Shown piece after piece: positions 46,431-55,875 of a DNA stretch of 64,000 nucleotides. The position numbers and the translations under genes were made by a program. A model generated the notes under the pieces. It saw only the letters and a list, made by a program, of their open reading frames with translations, was not told the origin of the DNA and made no database searches. The stretch covers positions 1-64,000 of the forward strand of contig CATQIB010000003.1 in NCBI GenBank assembly GCA_958296185.1. The letters are read 5' to 3'. The stretch comes from an uncultured Mesonia sp. (GTDB taxonomy: Bacteria; Bacteroidota; Bacteroidia; Flavobacteriales; Flavobacteriaceae). How positions within the stretch are numbered: position 1 is the first letter of the stretch; each line of letters starts with the position of its first letter.

Positions 46431-47609
46431 TTATACCAGATCATCTAAAATACTTAAGATAATCTTACAGCCTTTTTCAATTTCTTGATGATTAATTGTA
46501 AGTGGAGGAGTTATTCGTACGGCGCGTTTTTCGAATAAAAGCCAAAATAAAATTAGCTTTTCTTTTTGTGCCCTTAAAATCAATTCATTAGCTGTATTTT
46601 CATCTTTCATTATCAATGCTAACATGAGTCCGGTGCCTCGCACTTCTTGTATTAATTCATGTTGCAACAGTGACTTAAAATGCTTTCCTTTCTCTAAAAC
46701 TGCTTTAAGAAATTCTGGTTTTTCTACAATTTTTAAGGTAGCTAAAGATGCTGCTGCTATAAGCGGATTACCGCCAAAAGTAGTTATATGGCCCATTTTT
46801 GGATTGTCGCTAAGTAAATTGATCAATTTGCGCTGCGCAACAAATGCCCCAACGGGTAGGCCGCCAGCCATACCTTTCCCGATTACTAAAATATCGGGTA
46901 CAACATCATACTTTTGAAAAGCAAATAAAAATCCTGTTCTTCCAAATCCTGGTTGTATTTCATCTAAAATCAACAAAGCGCCAACTTCTTCACAACGACT
47001 TTTAACTTCTTTTAGGTAATTGTTCGTGGGTTCTATAATTCCTGCTCCTCCCTGAATGGTTTCCAATATAACCGCAGCTGTATTGGAAGATATTTGATTA
47101 AGTTGATCGGTTTTATTAAACGCAATATGCTTAATTTCTGGAATTAGTGGGTAAAATGGTGCCTTTCGCTCTTCAAAATCCATTAAACTTAGTGCGCCCA
47201 TAGTATTGCCGTGATAAGCGTTTTTGGCTGCGATGATTTCTTTTCTTCCGGTCGCTCTTCGCGCCAATTTAATAGCGCCTTCTATGGCTTCTGTACCACT
47301 GTTTACCAAATAGGTTGAAGCTTGCGGAATAGGTAATAATTGTGCTAAATGTTTGGTGTAATCTACAGCGGGTTTTTGGGCATACTCTCCATATACCATA
47401 ACATGCAAATATTTATCTGCTTGTGTTTTTATGGCTTCTAAAACTTTGGGGTGACAATGGCCAACACTACACGCAGAAACTCCAGCAACAAAATCTAGAT
47501 GAGCCTCATTATTGGTGGTGTAAATGTAGCTGCCTTTGGCATGGCTTATTTCTAATCCAAGTGGGTGCGGAGTGGTTTGAGCTTGATATTTTAGAAAATC
47601 TAAATTCAC
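46431..47609 (-). CDS. Class III PLP-dependent aminotransferase
   Basis: Family motifs are STYLVNSGTEAIEGAIKLARR, KNAYHGNTMGALSLM, LETIQGGAGI, LDEIQPGFGRTG and the PLP lysine in VIGKGMAGGLPVGAFV. The length of 392 residues suits acetylornithine/succinyl-diaminopimelate-type enzymes, but the family mixes many substrates and no arginine or lysine genes adjoin. It follows the OstA-like gene on the same strand after 22 bases, so they are probably co-transcribed. Confidence 0.88.
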   Translation of the reverse strand: MNLDFLKYQAQTTPHPLGLEISHAKGSYIYTTNNEAHLDFVAGVSACSVGHCHPKVLEAIKTQADKYLHVMVYGEYAQKPAVDYTKHLAQLLPIPQASTYLVNSGTEAIEGAIKLARRATGRKEIIAAKNAYHGNTMGALSLMDFEERKAPFYPLIPEIKHIAFNKTDQLNQISSNTAAVILETIQGGAGIIEPTNNYLKEVKSRCEEVGALLILDEIQPGFGRTGFLFAFQKYDVVPDILVIGKGMAGGLPVGAFVAQRKLINLLSDNPKMGHITTFGGNPLIAAASLATLKIVEKPEFLKAVLEKGKHFKSLLQHELIQEVRGTGLMLALIMKDENTANELILRAQKEKLILFWLLFEKRAVRITPPLTINHQEIEKGCKIILSILDDLV

Positions 47610-47631
47610 TTATATAACAATTATAATATAA

Positions 47632-49323
47632 TTAATCCTCTTCTTGTTCAGATTCGTATAACAACTTGTCTTCTTCGCGAGGTGTGAGCAATTCTTTATT
47701 CAACCGGGAACTTTCATGAATTTTTTCCTGCTTATCTGTGTCTTTTCCTTTATTGAAGAAATTTGGCTCTTCATTAGATGGTAAGGGTATTCCTTCTATT
47801 TTGGTTAGGGTAGGAGTAGGTTTTCCTCTAAAAAGGTCGTTTTTAGACTCTAAACGCTCATTTCCCCGCCAATTAAACCCTTTAAGTTTACGGGCATTTT
47901 TTGGTAAATCCTCTTCTCTGTAGAGGATTTGTTTCGGGTTTTTGTAATAATAAATCTTGGCAATTTCTTGGTCTTCAAATTCTATTTTAATTGAAGAAGA
48001 AATCACTGTATTTATCCCGATGAGTTGTTGTTTATCATCTCTACTGTAAAATATGGTTTCTGTATTTTTGATAAAGTTAACTTCTTTTAGTTCATCGTTT
48101 TCAAATAACCCAAACATTTCTTTTCCTTTAACTTGATTGTATCCGCCAAGGCTATCTTTTTGAATCATAAAAGCGTTATAAAAGACTTTTAAACTATCGA
48201 GTTTGTTGGTTTTTGGATGATTGAGTAGGTGAATGGTATCTCCGGTTAATTGATTTTCACCAGAAAATACAACTGGTTTCCCCAAAAGTTTTGAGATACC
48301 TAACTGCTCATCTACAACAATAGAATCACATTTCCCGTTCATATCCTTTTTATAAAAACGAGTGTCTCGAAATCCTCTTACAAGACGTTGCTTAGAAGGC
48401 CCAGTAATCATTAAGGTGTCGCTATGTACAAACAAAGTGTCGTTTTCTTGTTTTATTGCACCCAATGCTCTCTTTGTTATAAAAACGGAGTCTTTTTCGC
48501 GGTACACCTCTGCATAATGCCCCGTGAGTATAGAGTGATTAATGGTGTCTGTCACCCGAATGTTATTAGTAGCCGAAGCAAAATTTTTACTTCGGTTAAA
48601 ATAAATGCTATCTCCCTCTAATTTTCTATTCTTATAATTTACGGTAGAATTTTTTACAAAATAGCCTTCATCTTTCTGGGTATCATAAAAACCACGCTCA
48701 CAATAAATTTGGGTTTCTTTTCCAATAATGGTAGAAGGACCATACAAATAGGCGTGTTTGCTTTGTGTAAAGTAGTTTAGTTGACTAGAATTAATGGTGT
48801 ATTCTGGATGATTAACCAGAACATCGTGCAAAAAGCTTAATTTTTCTTGTTCTAAAAAATACCGACCTACTTTACTGGTTATAGTAGTTGCAGAATCCCT
48901 CACAGTTCCTCCACTTCTATAAAAAACTTGTTGTATATCACGTTTAAAAAATAACGTATCGGTAGTGAGTCTGCTGTTTTTCGTTTGTAGGTTTACTTGA
49001 TTGCTAGCAAAGGCAAATTGCGTTTCCCCGTCATACTCGGCATATTTACTGGTTAAGGTAATGGTATCGCCTTGTTTCATCTTTACATTTCCTAGCGCCT
49101 TGAAAAACTGATCTTTTTCATAAAAAATGGCTTGATCACACCAAACATTAATTCCTTCGTGAGTGAAAAATACCTGATTGTCTACTTTACTAAAGAGTAG
49201 GGCACCGGGGTATTTATCTTCATCGGTTATAGTTCTATCGCTGGTATAATCAATTTTGTTTTCTTGTGCATAGCCAATGGTTATGTATGCAAATAATATC
49301 AAAAAGAGAAATGAATTTTTCAA
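47632..49323 (-). CDS. OstA/LptA-like exported protein
   Basis: The signal peptide (MKNSFLFLILFAYITIGYAQ) is followed by repeated LptA/OstA-type beta segments (DQAIFYEKDQFFKALGNVKMKQGDTI, YAEYDGETQFAFASNQVNL and others) to about residue 400, then a charged, proline-rich end. It likely forms part of the lipopolysaccharide transport route or a related periplasmic bridge. At 563 residues it is longer than LptA and lacks the LptD barrel. No other Lpt genes are beside it. Confidence 0.78.
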   Translation of the reverse strand: MKNSFLFLILFAYITIGYAQENKIDYTSDRTITDEDKYPGALLFSKVDNQVFFTHEGINVWCDQAIFYEKDQFFKALGNVKMKQGDTITLTSKYAEYDGETQFAFASNQVNLQTKNSRLTTDTLFFKRDIQQVFYRSGGTVRDSATTITSKVGRYFLEQEKLSFLHDVLVNHPEYTINSSQLNYFTQSKHAYLYGPSTIIGKETQIYCERGFYDTQKDEGYFVKNSTVNYKNRKLEGDSIYFNRSKNFASATNNIRVTDTINHSILTGHYAEVYREKDSVFITKRALGAIKQENDTLFVHSDTLMITGPSKQRLVRGFRDTRFYKKDMNGKCDSIVVDEQLGISKLLGKPVVFSGENQLTGDTIHLLNHPKTNKLDSLKVFYNAFMIQKDSLGGYNQVKGKEMFGLFENDELKEVNFIKNTETIFYSRDDKQQLIGINTVISSSIKIEFEDQEIAKIYYYKNPKQILYREEDLPKNARKLKGFNWRGNERLESKNDLFRGKPTPTLTKIEGIPLPSNEEPNFFNKGKDTDKQEKIHESSRLNKELLTPREEDKLLYESEQEED

Positions 49324-49355
49324 GTTTTAAAGTGTTTCAAAAATTTTCTATTGGC

Positions 49356-49392
49356 AAAAAACGCTCCAATTTTTATTTGAAGCGTTTTTTAT
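49356..49392 (-). terminator. Terminator after purA
   Basis: AAAAAACGCTCCAA / TTGAAGCGTTTTTT pairs with one C-A mismatch. It lies between the purA stop (49396) and the OstA-like start (49323), with a T-tract on the minus strand. Confidence 0.75.
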
Positions 49393-49395
49393 TTC

Positions 49396-50667
49396 TTAGC
49401 GTATAATAGTCTGTTTTCTATCTGGTCCTACCGAAACAATTTTTATAGGGACTTGTATAAAATCTTCAATATACTCGATATACCTTTTAAAATTATCAGG
49501 AAAATCCTCCTCCTTATTTATTTGGGTTAAATCTTCTTTCCATCCAGGTAAAGTCTCATAAATTGGTTCAAGACTGTCGTCTTCGATGGTGTATGGAAAA
49601 TGTTGTATTTTTTCACCTTGATAAGAATAAGCTGTACAAATTTTAAGTTCCTCAAATCCGCTTAACACGTCGCCTTTCATCATCATAAGTTGGGTAACCC
49701 CATTAACTTGTACTGCATATTTTAAAGCAATTAAATCTAACCAACCACATCTTCTTGGCCGACCAGTTGTAGCTCCAAACTCTCTACCTACTTTTGCCAT
49801 TTTTTCACCATTTTCGTCAAAAAGTTCTGTAGGGAAGGGGCCGCTACCAACTCGGGTGGTGTAGGCTTTAAAAATACCCATAACCTCCTGAATCTTGTTT
49901 GGGGCCACGCCTAGACCGGTGCAGGCGCCAGCAGCCGTTGTATTACTTGAGGTAACGAATGGATAGGTACCAAAGTCAATATCTAATAGAGAACCTTGAG
50001 CACCTTCGGCCAAAATAGTTTTTCCAGATTGTTGAGCTTGATAAATATACTCTTCAGAGTCTATGAACTGCAGTTCTTTTAGTCGTTCTACGGCTGTAAA
50101 AAATTCAGTTTCGAGCTCTTCTAAATTATATTGAATGTCAACATCATAAAACGAAATCATCGCTTCGTGCTTATCGGCCAATTGTCTATATTTTTCTTTC
50201 CAATTATTGAGTTCTAAATCTCCTATACGCAAACCGTTTCTCCCGGTTTTATCCATATAAGTTGGTCCGATTCCCTTTAATGTAGAACCTATTTTAGCCT
50301 TACCCTTGGCGGTTTCTGAAGCTGCGTCAAGCAAACGGTGTGTTGGTAAAATGATATGTGCCTTTCTCGAAATCAATAAACTTTTTCTAAGATCAAGATC
50401 AAATTGACTTAGGTTGTCGAGTTCTTTTTTAAAAATTACAGGGTCAATCACTACACCGTTACCCACTAAATTTATAGTGTTGGGGTGAAATATACCAGAA
50501 GGTATAGTGTGCAATACGTGTTTAATACCATCAAACTCTAAAGTGTGCCCAGCATTTGGCCCACCTTGAAAACGAGCAATGATATCATAATTTGAGGTAA
50601 GTACATCAACAATTTTTCCTTTGCCTTCGTCTCCCCATTGAAGTCCTAATAGCAAGTCTACTGCCAT
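49396..50667 (-). CDS. purA: Adenylosuccinate synthase
   Basis: It joins IMP and aspartate in AMP synthesis, using GTP. The P-loop-like GLQWGDEGKGKIVD, the GPNAGHT IMP loop, the TTAAGACTG region and TGRPRRCGWLD are intact. The length of 423 residues is normal. It follows the Fur-family gene after eight bases and ends in a terminator. Confidence 0.96.
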   Translation of the reverse strand: MAVDLLLGLQWGDEGKGKIVDVLTSNYDIIARFQGGPNAGHTLEFDGIKHVLHTIPSGIFHPNTINLVGNGVVIDPVIFKKELDNLSQFDLDLRKSLLISRKAHIILPTHRLLDAASETAKGKAKIGSTLKGIGPTYMDKTGRNGLRIGDLELNNWKEKYRQLADKHEAMISFYDVDIQYNLEELETEFFTAVERLKELQFIDSEEYIYQAQQSGKTILAEGAQGSLLDIDFGTYPFVTSSNTTAAGACTGLGVAPNKIQEVMGIFKAYTTRVGSGPFPTELFDENGEKMAKVGREFGATTGRPRRCGWLDLIALKYAVQVNGVTQLMMMKGDVLSGFEELKICTAYSYQGEKIQHFPYTIEDDSLEPIYETLPGWKEDLTQINKEEDFPDNFKRYIEYIEDFIQVPIKIVSVGPDRKQTIIR

Positions 50668-50675
50668 AAAATTTG

Positions 50676-51131
50676 TTATTTAGGTGTTTTTTTTGTTCCG
50701 TAAAAATAGAGTGAATGGTTATTTATCTCTATGTCGAAAACTTCTTCTATTGTTTGTTTAATCGATTGTATTCGTGGGTCGCAAAACTCAATTACTTCAC
50801 CGGTATCGGTAAGAATTACATGGTCATGCTGTTTGTCAAAATATGATTTTTCATATTGAGCTTGGTTTTTTCCAAATTGGTGCTTTCTAACCAGTCCGCA
50901 CTCTAACAAAAGCTCTATGGTATTATATAACGTAGCTCTACTTACCCGGTAATTCTTATTTTTCATGGTAATGTACAGCGACTCGATATCAAAATGTTCT
51001 TCACTTGCATATATTTCTTGGAGTATGGCAAAACGCTCAGGGGTTTTACGGTGTTTCTTCTCCTCTAAGTACTTGGTAAAGACATTTTTTACAATGGCTT
51101 GATGATTTTCTTTTGACTGATTTGCTTCCAT
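50676..51131 (-). CDS. Fur family transcriptional regulator
   Basis: The winged helix ([28 protein letters not shown]) and the DNA helix ([19 protein letters not shown]) fit the Fur family, followed by [18 protein letters not shown] in the metal region. The CxxC pairs that bind structural zinc in many Fur proteins are missing. Only two cysteines remain. It is 151 residues long and lies between the Rsh and purA genes. Whether it senses iron, zinc or peroxide cannot be told from sequence. Confidence 0.87.
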   Translation of the reverse strand: MEANQSKENHQAIVKNVFTKYLEEKKHRKTPERFAILQEIYASEEHFDIESLYITMKNKNYRVSRATLYNTIELLLECGLVRKHQFGKNQAQYEKSYFDKQHDHVILTDTGEVIEFCDPRIQSIKQTIEEVFDIEINNHSLYFYGTKKTPK

Positions 51132-51155
51132 AATTAAAAATGCAAATTTAAGCTT

Positions 51156-53366
51156 TTATTCACGGGTAACTTTGTTTATTCCCTTAATTTTTTTCAAACG
51201 TTCCATCAACTTCTTTAAAATGGTTTTGTTTTTCACGATAACAGTAATTTTTCCTTCAAAAACCGAGTGGTTACTTTTAAAGCTTATCTCTTGCATATTA
51301 ACGTGAAGGTTGTTTGAAATCTCTTTAGTTATGTGGCTTACCAAGCCTAAATCGTCTAAACCAGTTAACTTTATTACGGCTTTAAATTCTTCTTGAGTAG
51401 AGTCTATCCATTTAGCACTTATTATACGATAGGCATAATTGCTTTGCAATTGAATGGCGTTAGGACAGTCTTTTTTATGTACTTTAATTCCTTCTGTGGT
51501 GGTTAAAAATCCGAAAACGTCATCTCCAGGTATTGGGTTACAACAATGTGCAAGTTTGTAGGGTAATTTGTCGTTTTCTTTTCCAAAGACCAACAGGTCA
51601 TACTGCGTTGTAATTTCTTCTTTGTGTATATCATCTGGTATACTGGGTTTTCTAATTTTATTTTTAAAATAATTTACAAAAGCATTACTACGAGAGGCAT
51701 TAAATTCTTTAAGCGCCACGTTATCAATGGTGCCAATTCCTACACGGTAAAATAAATCTAAGCTGGTTTTTATTTTAAAATACCGTACCAATTGGGTGAT
51801 TGTTTGTTCGTTAAAGGGAATTTTTAGAGATCTTAGTTTTCTTTTTAAGATGGCCTTTCCGTTTTCGGCTAGTATTTTTCTATCTTCTTTTAAAGCCGAT
51901 TTTATTTTAGATCGAGCTCTTGCCGTTGTGGCATAGTCGAGCCAATTTTTATTGGGTTTTATGGTTTCTGATGTAATTATTTCTACTTGATCTCCGCTCT
52001 TTAAAACGTGACTTAAGGGTACTAATTTACCATTAACTTTGGCTCCTCGAGTTTTTAAACCAACATCGGTATGAATACTAAAAGCAAAATCAAGTGGTGA
52101 AGCTCCCTTTGGTAAAGATTTAATTTCACCTTGAGGGGTGAAAACAAAAATCTCCTTCGAGTATAAATTTAATTTAAATTGTTCGACAAAATCTACCGCA
52201 TTACCTTCGCTATTTTCTAAGGCCTCTTGTAATTTATTGAGCCATTGTTCAAGATTTTCATCTTCTTGCTCGGCACCATGTTTGTATTTGTAATGAGCAG
52301 CATATCCTTTTTCGGCAATTTCATTCATTCGTTCGCTGCGTATTTGTACTTCTACCCAACGGCCCTTTGGTCCCATTACGGTGATATGCAGTGCCTCATA
52401 ACCTGTTGATTTTGGTGAGGAAATCCAGTCGCGTAATCGAGTGGGATTAGGTCTAAAAAAATCAGTGACTATAGAATAAATTTTCCAAGCCAAAAACTTT
52501 TCTTGATCTGGGGTGCTGCTATAGATTATTCGAATCGCAAATTTGTCATAAATCTCTTCAAAGGCTATATTTTGTTTGATGATTTTCTTGCGAATTGAAA
52601 AAATAGATTTGGGTCTACCTTTTATTTCAAATTCAATTGCTTCTTTTTCTAAGGCATTAGAAATAATATTTGAAAATTCTTGAATGTACAGATCTTGGTC
52701 TTCTTTACTCTCTTTCATTTTATCAAGTATTTCTTGATAAACTTCTGGCTCGGTGTATTTTAGACTTAAATCTTCTAATTCCGTTTTGATGTTATAGAGG
52801 CCTATTCGATGTGCTAAGGGTGCATAAATATACAAGGTCTCTGAGGCTATTTTTATTTGTTTATCATCGCGCATCGACTCCATTGTCTGCATATTATGCA
52901 GCCTGTCTGCAATTTTAATGATGATTACCCGAATGTCATCATTTAGCGTAAGCAGCATTTTTCTAAAATTCTCAGCTTGTAAAGAGATGTCTTTTTCGGG
53001 TTTAAGGTTGGTGATTTTAGTAAGACCCTCAACAATTTTGGCTACTACATCGCCAAACATCTCAGCAATATCCTCTTTGGTGTAAGCTGTATCTTCAACA
53101 ACATCGTGCAATAAAGCTGCTGCAATTGAAGTGGCATCTAAACCAATCTCTGATGCTACTATTTTCGCAACCGCAATGGGATGAAAAATATAGGCTTCGC
53201 CAGACTTTCTTCGTTGCTCTTTATGTGCATCTACTGCGACATCGAAAGCTTTACGGATCAGTTTTTTGTCCTCTTCACTTAACTGCCGGTAACTTATACG
53301 CAATAGCTCTTTATATTCTTGGGCTATCTTCTTGTTTTCTAATTCTAATTCTTGTTCACTTATCAT
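51156..53366 (-). CDS. rsh: Bifunctional (p)ppGpp synthetase/hydrolase (RelA/SpoT homologue)
   Basis: It controls the stringent response. Domain order: HD hydrolase (FHPIAVAKIV, AALLHDVVEDT), synthetase (GRPKSIFSIRKK, STGYEALHITVMGPKG, EVQIRSERMNEIAEKGYAAHYKYK), TGS (VFTPQGEIKSLPKGASPLDFA), a conserved-cysteine zinc-like region (AHCCNPIPGD) and a C-terminal ACT domain (LTGLDDLGLVSHIT). The HD pair and synthetase residues are both intact, so it should make and degrade (p)ppGpp. The length of 736 residues is normal. It follows the Ste24-type protease by about 20 bases. Confidence 0.95.
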   Translation of the reverse strand: MISEQELELENKKIAQEYKELLRISYRQLSEEDKKLIRKAFDVAVDAHKEQRRKSGEAYIFHPIAVAKIVASEIGLDATSIAAALLHDVVEDTAYTKEDIAEMFGDVVAKIVEGLTKITNLKPEKDISLQAENFRKMLLTLNDDIRVIIIKIADRLHNMQTMESMRDDKQIKIASETLYIYAPLAHRIGLYNIKTELEDLSLKYTEPEVYQEILDKMKESKEDQDLYIQEFSNIISNALEKEAIEFEIKGRPKSIFSIRKKIIKQNIAFEEIYDKFAIRIIYSSTPDQEKFLAWKIYSIVTDFFRPNPTRLRDWISSPKSTGYEALHITVMGPKGRWVEVQIRSERMNEIAEKGYAAHYKYKHGAEQEDENLEQWLNKLQEALENSEGNAVDFVEQFKLNLYSKEIFVFTPQGEIKSLPKGASPLDFAFSIHTDVGLKTRGAKVNGKLVPLSHVLKSGDQVEIITSETIKPNKNWLDYATTARARSKIKSALKEDRKILAENGKAILKRKLRSLKIPFNEQTITQLVRYFKIKTSLDLFYRVGIGTIDNVALKEFNASRSNAFVNYFKNKIRKPSIPDDIHKEEITTQYDLLVFGKENDKLPYKLAHCCNPIPGDDVFGFLTTTEGIKVHKKDCPNAIQLQSNYAYRIISAKWIDSTQEEFKAVIKLTGLDDLGLVSHITKEISNNLHVNMQEISFKSNHSVFEGKITVIVKNKTILKKLMERLKKIKGINKVTRE

Positions 53367-53386
53367 ATATCTAAGATACTAAAAGT

Positions 53387-54622
53387 CTATGATTTTTCTA
53401 AATTATTAATTCGTTGCAAAAGGCTTGGGTGCGAATAATACATAAATACGTAGAAGGGGTGGGGCGTTAAATTGCTAAAACTATTGCTGGATAATTTTTT
53501 TAATGCCGATATTAAAGGCTGTGCCCCGTAAGTTTGTTGAGCATATTCATCGGCTTGATACTCAAATTTTCTACTTAACATATTCATCAATAAACCGGTT
53601 ACCACAGAAATTGGCGTGTAAAGAATACTAAAGGCAATAAGGCCAACGTGAAAACTAGGCTGGCGAACACCAAGCGCTTCAGACAATAATGAGTTCCCTA
53701 TAAATAAGGAGAATAACCACAGTGTGAGTCCTGTAGTAATTAATGAAATTAAAAGGTTAAATAAAATATGTTTCTTTTTATAATGTCCCACTTCGTGGGC
53801 TAAAACCGCTACTATTTCTTCTTCGTTTAAATCGTGAACAAGGGTGTCGTACAAGGTGATTCTTTTTTCTTTACCCAAACCAGAAAAATAGGCATTGGCC
53901 TTTGTACTTCTTTTAGAGCCATCAATGATGAAAATTTTTGTCAAAACAAAACCTACCTGCTTGGCGTAGCTTTCAATTTTATCACGCAAGGTACCCGGCT
54001 CTAGCGGCGTTTGCTTGTTGAATAAAGGCACAATAAGTTTACTGTAAAACATATTAAGAAAAATAGAGAAAATACCAATCGAAATCCAAGCATAAATCCA
54101 AAAATGGTCTTCGGTAATTTGATACAGTTTTATAACCAAGGTGAGCATACCCCCACCAAAGATAGCGGCTAATAGCCAAGATTTAAGCTTATCTAATACA
54201 AAGGTTTTTTTTGAGGTTTTATTAAATCCGTAACGTTCTTCAATGGTGAAGGTACTATAATAGGTAAAAGGAGTAGTTAAAATATCGTTTGCTAGCAGCA
54301 AAACGCCAAAAAATATAAGCGCCACAATTATAGGATGATCACTAAAATTTCTAGCAAAATTATCAACAATAGCAAATCCATCTAAGAAGAAAAAGGCTAA
54401 GGTAATTAGCAGCGAGAAACTTGCGGTAAGTACACCAAATTTATAGCGTGTTTTTTTATATGCTTGAGAGCTTGAATAAGCTTTCTCATCATAAATGTCT
54501 TGTAGTTTAGAAGGTAATTTATCTTCAAAATGCTTAGCGTTTAGAGCACCTAATAGTTGATCGAATGCAAAATGAAGAATCAAAATACCAATGAGTAAAT
54601 AAAACAAAATAGTTGGGCTCAT
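53387..54622 (-). CDS. M48 family Ste24/CaaX-type zinc protease
   Basis: The zinc site HExxH is in AVLAHEVGHYKKKH and the third ligand is in KFEYQADEYA. Around it are about six to seven membrane helices. The N-terminal region with PFTYYSTFTIEERYGFNK matches the Ste24-type N-terminal domain. The length of 411 residues suits Ste24 rather than HtpX. In bacteria the family is thought to help membrane protein quality control; the substrate here is unknown. It is the first gene of the protease-rsh-fur-purA run. Confidence 0.9.
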   Translation of the reverse strand: MSPTILFYLLIGILILHFAFDQLLGALNAKHFEDKLPSKLQDIYDEKAYSSSQAYKKTRYKFGVLTASFSLLITLAFFFLDGFAIVDNFARNFSDHPIIVALIFFGVLLLANDILTTPFTYYSTFTIEERYGFNKTSKKTFVLDKLKSWLLAAIFGGGMLTLVIKLYQITEDHFWIYAWISIGIFSIFLNMFYSKLIVPLFNKQTPLEPGTLRDKIESYAKQVGFVLTKIFIIDGSKRSTKANAYFSGLGKEKRITLYDTLVHDLNEEEIVAVLAHEVGHYKKKHILFNLLISLITTGLTLWLFSLFIGNSLLSEALGVRQPSFHVGLIAFSILYTPISVVTGLLMNMLSRKFEYQADEYAQQTYGAQPLISALKKLSSNSFSNLTPHPFYVFMYYSHPSLLQRINNLEKS

Positions 54623-55060
54623 AAAGAAAACATATTATTTACGTTGCAATATATTTAGTAATAGAGGAATAACCAAGATTTGCTTAAATGGGTTTTATGA
54701 TAATTATCAACCAAAGCATTAACATTTACATCTCTCATACATAAAAACTATTTCGTATTAAGCGTGTTTAGCAATATTTTTTAAAAATCTCTGCTTGGTC
54801 TGGCTTTAAACTTTAACCTCTATTTACTTCTGATTGTTTTCAAATTAAAATTTAGAAATGTGTTTTATCGTTCAGGTTTTTTATATGAAACAATGGCAAA
54901 GGTTTGGAGAGAATATTGCCGAATGCTGGAGGTTAATTAGTTAAGAAAATAGGCGCATTGGCAGTCTTTTAAAGCCGATTTTTAAGTTGTTTTCTATTCA
55001 TGAATTTCATTGCATTTGAATAAGACTTAAGCTAAGTTTTATTTCGCTTAAAGCGGATAA
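54623..55060. other. Intergenic region of 438 bases, no gene found
   Basis: It is the longest gap in the window, between the Ste24-type start and the TrmH stop. It is AT-rich and I find no ORF with coding character, no tRNA-like fold, no strong terminator and no repeat. A 19-codon ORF (MKQWQRFGENIAECWRLIS) begins at about 54885 but cannot be supported. The 5' part may hold the promoter of the protease operon; a near-match TATATTGC is seen on the minus strand. Confidence 0.5.
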
Positions 55061-55861
55061 TTAATTGAAGTTGCGCTGGCGCTTGGCCTCAAAAATTAAA
55101 ATTCCGGCTGCGACCGATACATTCATAGAGTCAATTTTTCCTTGCATGGGAATATGAATATTTTTTGTGGCGGCTTTTCGCCAAGTTTCACTTAAGCCTT
55201 TGTCTTCTGTTCCTACAACCAAAGCCGTTGAGTTTGTGAAATTTTGATTGGTATAGATTGCTGAGTCTTGCAAGATAGCTGTATAAATAGCAATATCGTT
55301 TTCTTTTAAATAGCTTATAATCTCTGAAGTAGATCCACTGGCAATCTGATTGGTAAATACACAACCTACACTTGACCGAATGATGTTAGGGTTGTAAATA
55401 TCGGTTTTAGGGTTAGCTATACAAACGGCATCTACATTGGCGGCATCGGCGGTACGTAATAATGCACCGATGTTCCCTGGTTTTTCAGGCGCTTCGGCAA
55501 TCAACAACAGCGGGTTATCACTTTTAAATTTTAAATCTGCTAAAAGGTGTGGCTTAGAAGCAGCTACGGCAATTAGTCCTTCTGTGCTTCCGCGATAAGC
55601 AATCTTTTTATATACCGCTAAGCTGATTTCAATTTTTTCAAGTGCCTCAAATTTTAAACTTAGATCTGTGTCACTTCCAAGTATTTCATTGCAATAATAC
55701 AGCTCTAACAACTGGTAACCAGCTTCTAGGGCGAGCTCAATCTCGCGAGCACCTTCAATAATAAACTTTTGTTCTCTAAGCCTTACTCTTGACTTTTCTT
55801 GTAACTGGATTAAATGCTTGATACTTTTGTTTTGTGTGCTGGCTATACTTTTATGATTCAT
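55061..55861 (-). CDS. SPOUT-family RNA methyltransferase (TrmH/RlmB-type)
   Basis: This family 2'-O-methylates tRNA or rRNA. The three SPOUT knot motifs are intact: EKPGNIGALLRTADAANVD, VVGTEDKGLSE and IPMQGKIDSMNVSVAAGILIFE. The N-terminal substrate-binding part is present, and the length of 266 residues is normal. The target base cannot be told. It follows the amidohydrolase gene after 14 bases. Confidence 0.92.
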   Translation of the reverse strand: MNHKSIASTQNKSIKHLIQLQEKSRVRLREQKFIIEGAREIELALEAGYQLLELYYCNEILGSDTDLSLKFEALEKIEISLAVYKKIAYRGSTEGLIAVAASKPHLLADLKFKSDNPLLLIAEAPEKPGNIGALLRTADAANVDAVCIANPKTDIYNPNIIRSSVGCVFTNQIASGSTSEIISYLKENDIAIYTAILQDSAIYTNQNFTNSTALVVGTEDKGLSETWRKAATKNIHIPMQGKIDSMNVSVAAGILIFEAKRQRNFN

Positions 55862-55875
55862 GAGTAGGGCTTAAA

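Noticed and set aside
54885-54944. Small ORF of 19 codons in the intergenic region
   Set aside because: It is too short and lacks a promoter or conserved start context to support it.
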